From JABWCE01 sp046154525 (GTDB lineage Bacteria; Bacteroidota; Bacteroidia; NS11-12g; UBA9320): 12,962 nt of DNA. The position numbers and the translations under genes were made by a program. The DNA is taken from positions 1-12,962 of the forward strand of contig JBJXDS010000367.1 of the NCBI GenBank assembly GCA_046154525.1, written 5' to 3'. Below the pieces are notes generated by a model. That model ran no database searches and was not told the DNA's origin. It saw only the letters and a list, made by a program, of their open reading frames with translations. Shown here one piece after another: positions 7,711 to 12,962 of this stretch (position 1 is its first letter; every line of letters starts with the position of its first letter).

Positions 7711-7729
7711 TCTTAAACCCTTTTTAATA

Positions 7730-8197
7730 ATGGAGCAAGAACAGAAAATTACGGTATTGTATGTTGATGATGAAGAGAACAATCTGATTGCTTTCAAAGC
7801 TACATTCCGTCGTGATTTTACAATTTTTACAGCCATATCGGCAGTAGTGGCAAAAGAAATACTTGCAGAAAACGATATTCAAGTATTAATTACTGATCAA
7901 CGAATGCCCGTAACCACGGGTTCAGAATTATTGGCACAAGCCGTTCAGGATTATCCTGACCAAATAAGAATTTTATTAACCGGATTTTCAGATATTGATG
8001 CCTTAAAAGATGCCATTAATTTGGGACAGATTTACTCGTACCTTCAAAAACCTTGGAACGAAGATGAATTAAGGGATACCATCAAAAAAGCCTTCGAAAT
8101 TTATAGAATAAAAAAAGAAAAAGAGGAACTTACCGGAAAATTATCTACTTCAAACGAACAACTTGAATTTTATTTAAGACAAAAGTTGTTGTCATAA
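7730..8197 (+). CDS. Stand-alone receiver protein (RpfG-type REC) with short helical tail
   Basis: This 155-residue protein is a receiver domain (about 6-125) with D13-D14, phospho-acceptor D56 in LITDQRMP, T84 and K107 in the QKPW motif, followed by a charged, probably coiled-coil tail (about 125-155) and no output domain. Receivers with this QKPW pattern commonly precede HD-GYP or similar domains; here nothing follows. By hand count 55 of 113 aligned residues match the receiver of the kinase encoded at 1198-2280, with no gaps, including an identical run VLYVDDEENNLI. The two probably share an ancestor and perhaps a kinase partner. The gene is divergent from the operon and convergent with the DUF4350 gene, 8 bases apart. 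The protein could compete for phosphate with the kinase-borne receiver or dimerise through its tail (inference). Confidence 0.92.
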   Translation: MEQEQKITVLYVDDEENNLIAFKATFRRDFTIFTAISAVVAKEILAENDIQVLITDQRMPVTTGSELLAQAVQDYPDQIRILLTGFSDIDALKDAINLGQIYSYLQKPWNEDELRDTIKKAFEIYRIKKEKEELTGKLSTSNEQLEFYLRQKLLS

Positions 8198-8205
8198 ATT
8201 GAAGG

Positions 8206-9510
8206 TTAACCTGATATTTTATAAAAATCATTTATTAAAATTACCGACTCATTTAATTCTTCAGCCGTTGTATCAGGCAATGATTCCATTTGAATGTAAT
8301 GAAACATTATTTTATCAATATTATTTAGGTTTACCTTACTTAGATAAGAAAGTCTTGATTTTTCATCACTACTATTTTCTTTTAAGTTAATTCCAAATTT
8401 TGTTCGAACATAATTAAAAAAGTATCGAAATTTTTGTTGTGCAATATTTTTATGTTTTCCATCGGCCAGATACAATTTTGTAATGGTGGCGGCAAAATCA
8501 ATGGACGTATTAGAGTTAGTTTCTAAAACTGGGATGGCCCTTTGCCGTCTTTTAAAATTAAAAATACAAAATAAAAATAAAGCCCCTATAAAACTATACC
8601 AGGCATATCTAAACGAAGGAAATGAAAGCAAAACTCCGAATGGGCTTTTTCCTTTTTCAATGGCTCCATCACTTGTTCCTTGGCTGGCGTATGAATTTAC
8701 ATGCCAAAAAACATCCCCTGGCTCAAGATGAGTAAAAACTTTTTGAGCATAATTAAAAACTTCCTGTTGGCGAAGGTGATAATTAGTAAAAACCAACGGG
8801 GATGAATATAAATGCAACCATCCCTCCCCTACTTTTATTTTTATGTAATTGGTATACTCCTCTTTTTTTGAAATATTAAAATATCCAATTCGATAATAAT
8901 TATAATCTGAAGTATTTAATTCCTGAGTATCGAAAAAATTAGTTGAAAAATAACCGACCGACATAGGTAATACAGCCTCATACACTTTAAATTTAATGAC
9001 TGGCACCTTATTTAATTTAATTAAAGGGTGCAGCATATTTGGTTTAATATTTACACATTCCAATAGCGATAATGCGTTTAATTGCTTATCCTGAGGGTGC
9101 ACCAAACTTAACTCAGGGTGAAGCAGGCTATCCAAAAAATACTGAGAAACCTCATTGGCCGTTATAAAAACCTGATTCCCCTTATTTATAAAATTATACA
9201 AAGCCGAAATGGTGGAACGGTCGGGCAAAAAATCATGGCCGCTGTAGAAATAAATATTATTTTTCTTATCTACACTATTAAACGCTCTGTTGTAAAATAA
9301 AGGTTCTTCGATGGTAGTAAATTGCCTTTGAGGATAAAGACCTTTCATCACTTTATACAGCAGTTCGTTTCCATAAGGTGAATTACTTGAATGATTATAA
9401 TTTGGAATCCAGTTATAGGTTGGACTTTTAACATAGACATAATAAAAAAAACTTGCCAAACTAAGCACAATAACCCCTGCTATAATAAATGGCCAGTTTT
9501 TTTTAAACAT
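8206..9510 (-). CDS. DUF4350-like membrane protein
   Basis: This 434-residue protein has an N-terminal membrane anchor (about 8-27), a large extracytoplasmic domain, a second membrane segment (about 298-320) followed by RRQR, and a cytoplasmic C-terminal part. The layout, the SPYGNELLYKVM stretch near residues 44-55 (family members often begin with a similar 'S..p.G...l...L' pattern), and its position next to DUF4129 and SpoIIM genes point to the DUF4350 family, whose function is not established. Its ATG overlaps the DUF4129 gene by 8 bases, so the two are translationally coupled. In many bacteria this cluster continues with a MoxR-type ATPase and a DUF58 protein; here the next gene is the convergent receiver gene. 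Confidence 0.75.
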   Translation of the reverse strand: MFKKNWPFIIAGVIVLSLASFFYYVYVKSPTYNWIPNYNHSSNSPYGNELLYKVMKGLYPQRQFTTIEEPLFYNRAFNSVDKKNNIYFYSGHDFLPDRSTISALYNFINKGNQVFITANEVSQYFLDSLLHPELSLVHPQDKQLNALSLLECVNIKPNMLHPLIKLNKVPVIKFKVYEAVLPMSVGYFSTNFFDTQELNTSDYNYYRIGYFNISKKEEYTNYIKIKVGEGWLHLYSSPLVFTNYHLRQQEVFNYAQKVFTHLEPGDVFWHVNSYASQGTSDGAIEKGKSPFGVLLSFPSFRYAWYSFIGALFLFCIFNFKRRQRAIPVLETNSNTSIDFAATITKLYLADGKHKNIAQQKFRYFFNYVRTKFGINLKENSSDEKSRLSYLSKVNLNNIDKIMFHYIQMESLPDTTAEELNESVILINDFYKISG

Positions 9511-10228
9511 ATGTTTTGGTATTTAATTGTAAAATAATATGTTCAAACTTTTCATTCACAATTTGATAACCTTCGCTATTTATTTGGTAATCGCCGTACC
9601 AAACGGATTCATAAATCAGGCATAGTTGGCGAAAAGAAATATAAATAGAAGTACCCCAAAGTTGTTGTGAATAATGCTGATTGGTACGATCCCTTTTCCA
9701 TTGTATCTTAGTATTCAAATTAAGTATTTGAAGCAAAGCCAAAAATCGAAGTCGGGTTGCCAGTCTATAATCTTCATTTTTTAAAGCAACTGAAAGTAAC
9801 GGGTCAGTATCCATATCATTTATATCTTCAGGCTCAGCATTTACATCATATTGTATAGCTTTATTTTTAAAATTTTTATGGCCCAAAAAAACAAACCTCG
9901 CCAATAGATATATAACCCCTAACAGCAAAACAAATATGGCGGCATAGGCCAGTGCCTTCATTAAAAAAGAACCACCCTGCCAGGAAACCTTATTTTCTGA
10001 GTTCTTTTTTTGTTTCTTTTTGGCATCAATCTTTGGTGTTTTATATTTATAATCATCCTTTAGCTTCTCCCAACTTTTTTTATTCAATGAATTTCCTTCG
10101 GGTTTACTGTTTAAATAATCCTCTGTCCTATCATTTGAATGAACCGGAGTAGCATTTAGAAAAATTAAAAAAAATAAAATTAAAAAATTTAGGATAAAAG
10201 ATCCCACGTACATTTTTTGGATTACCAT
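9503..10228 (-). CDS. DUF4129-like membrane protein
   Basis: This 241-residue protein has a signal peptide or first membrane segment in the first 31 residues (possible cleavage after PVHS), a charged periplasmic stretch rich in Lys, a membrane segment at about 87-112 and a cytoplasmic C-terminal domain. The C-terminal part has the DUF4129 pattern: ALKNEDYRLATRLRFLALLQIL, ending in a TNQHY segment (this type of sequence is also found at the end of transglutaminase-DUF4129 proteins). No transglutaminase domain is present. It overlaps the preceding SpoIIM-like gene by 7 bases and the following DUF4350 gene by 8. M6 (10213) is an alternative start that would leave a cleaner signal peptide. Its role is unknown; it probably forms a membrane complex with its two neighbours (inference). 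Confidence 0.8.
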   Translation of the reverse strand: MVIQKMYVGSFILNFLILFFLIFLNATPVHSNDRTEDYLNSKPEGNSLNKKSWEKLKDDYKYKTPKIDAKKKQKKNSENKVSWQGGSFLMKALAYAAIFVLLLGVIYLLARFVFLGHKNFKNKAIQYDVNAEPEDINDMDTDPLLSVALKNEDYRLATRLRFLALLQILNLNTKIQWKRDRTNQHYSQQLWGTSIYISFRQLCLIYESVWYGDYQINSEGYQIVNEKFEHIILQLNTKTYV

Positions 10229-12066
10229 ATTTTTTCTAAACTTGTTCTTAGAGTGGAGGCCGTAAGTTTTTCCTTAGCACTAAAATAATGCAATGTATTA
10301 CCATAAATAAATAATGGAATTATCATTAAAAGTGATGCCATACCTAAAACCAATACTGTAATTTTTTCAATCTCAAACAACACTGGGTCGCTAAGTTTTA
10401 ATCCATTACTTATTACTTCAATAATTAAATTTAGAATTGGGGATGAAACAAATAGATAAAAAATAAAAAGCAAAATGAGCAAAGTAAAATTGAGTAATAA
10501 TTTTGAAAAAAATGTATTAAAAAAATAAATTACTCCATTGCCTATTCCCAACATTTTGTTGCTAAACACATCGGAGGTAATTGAAATACAAATTGGGAAG
10601 ACTATAAAAAAATAAAGAACAAAAAACCAAAAACCATCGCAAAAAAAGAAGCTACCTAATGCTAAAAAAATGAAAATAAACGCTCCTATAAATCGAGACA
10701 ATTTTGCTTTAAGGGAAATGTATTGCCAAACGTGATTTGAAAAAAAATAATATTGAAAAAAAACAGTAAATAATGAAAATGCAACTATCAAAACAGGCCA
10801 CAGACTGTAATACCCATCCCTGAACCATACATTGATTTTTAATAATTTCAAAACATTAAAAATAACATTTCCACCAACCATCTGATATTGGATTTGCCTG
10901 GCTTGAACAAAGTAAACACCGAGCACCAAGGCAATACTAAGACCTAATGATAACGGTACAATAATGGCCAGTTGTTTTTTCCAAACTCTAAACATATCTG
11001 CCACTATTTCACCTACAGTTTTAATTTCAAATACCACCAGTTTTGGGATAGTGTACATGGGCAATTCATTCTCTTCTACGTGTAATCCTGTTTTTGAAAA
11101 CTTAAGCCAAGGCAGCCAAACAAAATAAAAAAGAATAAAAAAAAGTGAAACAATAATAAGAGACGCTTTTAAATAAAGCGGAGTACCAGATTGGCCGGTA
11201 ATAAAGGCCTCGATAAAAGCAGCAGTAAGAGTAAGTGGAATTACCACAAAAAGAATTTTAACCCCTTTAATAGCTGAAATGCGAAATGCCTGTACCCGCG
11301 AATAAGTGCCTGGGAAAACCAGCCCTTTGCCAAATACCAAGCCAGCCGTGGCCGATAGAATAATCGTAAATATTTCTAAAGTTCCATGAAGCCAAATGGT
11401 TAAAACTGTAAACGTAAAATAGCCTGTTCCATAAAAAAAATATTGAAACACCCCCACCATTACCCCATTATAAGCCAGCACAAACAGGGTTCCTATGGCA
11501 AATAGTAATCCGGTAGCAAATGATAATAAATCTACTGTAAGATTATTTTTAGCAATCCACAAAAATGAGTACAATTTATCTCCCCCTGCATACACATTCA
11601 TGGGTTTGCCCTCTTTAATATTTTTATTCGTCATTTCCACATATTGGTTGCCCAATATTTGCCTTGCAAAGCCTGGCTGATGCCTGCTACTAAACACACC
11701 TACGGTAAATGAAAGCATGAACACCAAAAAGCAAACCAATAATTCTTTGCGGGCACTAAACAGGATTGCAGGCAAATCATCTTTAAAAAATTTGCCTAAA
11801 AAAGAATGTTTACGGCGGCGGTTTGTATATAGTTTTAAAAAAACTTTTTGTGCCAAACTGTTTAGGTAAACCCTTACCGAACGGTTGGGATAAAATGAAC
11901 GGGAATAGGAAAGATCGTCGGTTACCTGGATAAACAAATCATGCAGTTCGTCGGGCTCGGTAGATTGACCGTTCAACACTTTTTCGTAGTGTTTCCAGTT
12001 GTCCTTGTTCTGGCTTATAAACGATGATTCTTTCAAAAATTTAGATAAAAAATTTAAAACGACCAA
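10222..12066 (-). CDS. SpoIIM-family membrane protein fused to a second multi-helix membrane domain
   Basis: Residues about 12-325 match the SpoIIM (DUF95) family: an N-terminal helical part with NKDNWKHYE, a first membrane helix near 108-128, and the signature HGTLEI at 227-232 followed by AGLVFGKGL and EAFITG. SpoIIM was named for sporulation, but relatives occur widely in non-sporulating bacteria. Ordinary members end near 320-330 residues; here about 270 more residues (345-614) form a second hydrophobic domain of about six helices, ending in a short polar tail (TASTLRTSLEKI). That domain may be a separate membrane gene of related clusters fused here (inference). No ATG or GTG starts the frame: an in-frame stop lies at 12088-12090 and the first usable codon is TTG at 12066. 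A second TTG at 12036 gives MKESSFISQNKDNW, closer to the family's usual N-terminus. It is the first gene of its cluster and overlaps the DUF4129 gene by 7 bases. Confidence 0.85.
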   Translation of the reverse strand: MVVLNFLSKFLKESSFISQNKDNWKHYEKVLNGQSTEPDELHDLFIQVTDDLSYSRSFYPNRSVRVYLNSLAQKVFLKLYTNRRRKHSFLGKFFKDDLPAILFSARKELLVCFLVFMLSFTVGVFSSRHQPGFARQILGNQYVEMTNKNIKEGKPMNVYAGGDKLYSFLWIAKNNLTVDLLSFATGLLFAIGTLFVLAYNGVMVGVFQYFFYGTGYFTFTVLTIWLHGTLEIFTIILSATAGLVFGKGLVFPGTYSRVQAFRISAIKGVKILFVVIPLTLTAAFIEAFITGQSGTPLYLKASLIIVSLFFILFYFVWLPWLKFSKTGLHVEENELPMYTIPKLVVFEIKTVGEIVADMFRVWKKQLAIIVPLSLGLSIALVLGVYFVQARQIQYQMVGGNVIFNVLKLLKINVWFRDGYYSLWPVLIVAFSLFTVFFQYYFFSNHVWQYISLKAKLSRFIGAFIFIFLALGSFFFCDGFWFFVLYFFIVFPICISITSDVFSNKMLGIGNGVIYFFNTFFSKLLLNFTLLILLFIFYLFVSSPILNLIIEVISNGLKLSDPVLFEIEKITVLVLGMASLLMIIPLFIYGNTLHYFSAKEKLTASTLRTSLEKIW

Positions 12067-12176
12067 TGCAAATATTGATGCCGCAATTTATTATAAATCA
12101 GGAATTATAATTGGAGAATAGTTGGCAATTATAAAAAATATCTCATTTTAAATTAAAAAAATTGTTTTTTTAATTT
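12067..12176. other. AT-rich gap before the SpoIIM-like gene
   Basis: The gap holds an all-AT hairpin next to the upstream stop codon. On the minus strand AATATTTG (12076-12069) differs from the TAnnTTTG promoter element at one base, but no good -33 element is at the right distance. If it were used, transcription would begin at or past the TTG at 12066 and favour the TTG at 12036 as start. Confidence 0.4.
12150..12176 (-). terminator. All-AT perfect hairpin after the DUF5723-like gene, possible terminator
   Basis: AAATTAAAAAAA (12150-12161) and TTTTTTTAATTT (12165-12176) are exact 12-base reverse complements with a 3-base loop. The hairpin begins on the base right after the stop codon of the DUF5723-like gene. 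The stem has no G-C pair, so it would be a weak terminator, but on the minus strand the A-run side is transcribed before the T-run, giving a U-rich 3' arm. It may also simply reflect AT-rich sequence. Confidence 0.4.
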
Positions 12177-12962
12177 TTACAATTTTTTAGATTTTCCGCT
12201 AAGTCCGGCTTGTTTGTCTTTTCTGAGAAAAGTAAAATTAATACCCATTCTGAAATCAACCGTATTGGCACTTTGATACTTAATAATTCCCAAAATATTA
12301 TCGGCCACAAAATAATATTGAAATGGTCCACCGTTTAGGGTAAGACCTACTCCTCCGTTTACGAATGATTTATTAACCATCGAATAGCTAACAGAAACTC
12401 CTATAATTTTGGTTATTTTTCCATTATAGGATAAGGTAATGGCTGGATTTAGCTTTTTTTGGAAATAACTACCATAAAATAACACTCCAAAATTATGGCG
12501 TTTGGTTAACCAAAAATTACCACCTAAATAAAATGTGGTTGGTAAACTAGTTCGGTAACCCTTATAAGTACTTTTTAGTTCAAATTTCTTCTTAAGTGTA
12601 TCTGCCAAATCTTTTAACGAAGAATCCATGTTGGGGCTACTACTAAAGTAATCGGTAAATTTTAACCCATAAAATTCTACTTTTCTATCGGGGTCTAGTG
12701 TTTGGTAATTTTGTACATTGTCTTTCCAATTAATAAAACCCATATCTACTATACTGGCAGTAAGCACTATCTTTGGTATCAACTGGTAGGTAGCCCCAAT
12801 GCTAACGCCCATTCCGCGGTTACGATTTTTTAAAACATTAAAATTAACATCTGTTTGACCACCTAATATTTCAGGCAGTGTAACTCCAAAATCGCTTCCA
12901 ATATTTTCATTGATGGTATCTAAAATACCTGAAGTATTTACTTTAAAATTTGTTTTTACTGT
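12177..12962 (-). CDS. DUF5723-like predicted outer-membrane beta-barrel protein, 5' end outside the window
   Basis: The frame stays open from the stop at 12177-12179 to the window edge, giving 261 residues of the C-terminal part; the Met at 12812 is internal. Visible are alternating hydrophobic and polar strands typical of barrel proteins, including GMGVSIGATYQL, LTASIVDMGFINW, SYSMVNKSF and a last strand VDFRMGINFTF ending in Phe, followed by a basic tail rich in Lys. SDFGVTLPEILGGQ upstream and the DMGFINW segment resemble DUF5723 proteins of Bacteroidota, a family of unknown function. It would sit in the outer membrane. It runs in the same direction as the SpoIIM-like gene, 110 bases away with a hairpin between, so it is probably a separate unit. 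Confidence 0.65.
   Translation of the reverse strand, partial: TVKTNFKVNTSGILDTINENIGSDFGVTLPEILGGQTDVNFNVLKNRNRGMGVSIGATYQLIPKIVLTASIVDMGFINWKDNVQNYQTLDPDRKVEFYGLKFTDYFSSSPNMDSSLKDLADTLKKKFELKSTYKGYRTSLPTTFYLGGNFWLTKRHNFGVLFYGSYFQKKLNPAITLSYNGKITKIIGVSVSYSMVNKSFVNGGVGLTLNGGPFQYYFVADNILGIIKYQSANTVDFRMGINFTFLRKDKQAGLSGKSKKL

Larger units (their letters stand above)
7524..7729. other. Divergent intergenic control region
   Basis: These 206 bases separate the start of the five-gene operon from the start of the lone receiver gene. The region is very AT-rich and must carry promoters for both directions. It holds one strong Bacteroidota-type promoter (+), one weaker candidate (-) and an inverted repeat inside the plus-strand promoter. 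A 10-bp palindrome TTTTATAAAA lies at 7593-7602. I see no small ORF, RNA gene or riboswitch-like structure. Confidence 0.7.

Noticed and set aside
12177..12812. Taking the Met at 12812 as the start of the barrel protein
   Set aside because: The same frame stays open to the window edge and the extra residues fit the family.

Overview
The window looks like a low-GC Bacteroidota chromosome. The evidence is the gene content (a 7TMR-DISM histidine kinase, a SpoIIM-DUF4129-DUF4350 cluster, a DUF5723-like predicted outer-membrane barrel), a Bacteroidota-type promoter (TAnnTTTG at -7, TTTG at -33) and nearly no Shine-Dalgarno sequences. No RNA gene, insertion sequence, CRISPR array or phage gene was seen. 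Both edge genes are cut by the window.

Layout. From 3 to 776 (+) lies the 3' part of a GH16 glycoside hydrolase. Tail to tail with it is a tight five-gene minus-strand operon running from 7523 down to 785. In transcription order it encodes an E1/ThiF-like domain fused to a nitroreductase (Rv1355c-like), a GNAT-fold acyltransferase-like protein resembling N-acyl amino acid or acyl-homoserine-lactone synthases, a membrane 7TMR-DISM histidine kinase, a soluble REC-histidine kinase, and a single-domain response regulator. Genes overlap by 8 bases or are spaced by 2 to 23. A divergent gene (7730-8197, +) encodes a stand-alone REC protein about half identical to the REC domain of the operon's soluble kinase. 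It has its own clear promoter, with an inverted repeat nested in the spacer. Convergent with it is a second, overlapping minus-strand cluster (12066 down to 8206): a SpoIIM-family membrane protein with an extra membrane domain, a DUF4129 protein and a DUF4350 protein. At the right edge is the 3' part of a DUF5723-like gene (-), followed by an all-AT perfect hairpin.

How it may work together. The most interesting unit is 785-8197. Two genes look like enzymes for making or modifying a small molecule: an acyl transfer step, plus adenylation and flavin redox chemistry. They are co-transcribed with a membrane sensor kinase, a second kinase and receiver proteins. One reading is a self-contained signal-synthesis and signal-sensing module. 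None of the receivers has a DNA-binding output domain. This functional link is inference from operon structure, not something the sequence proves. The SpoIIM-DUF4129-DUF4350 cluster is of the type usually accompanied by MoxR and DUF58 genes, which are absent here.
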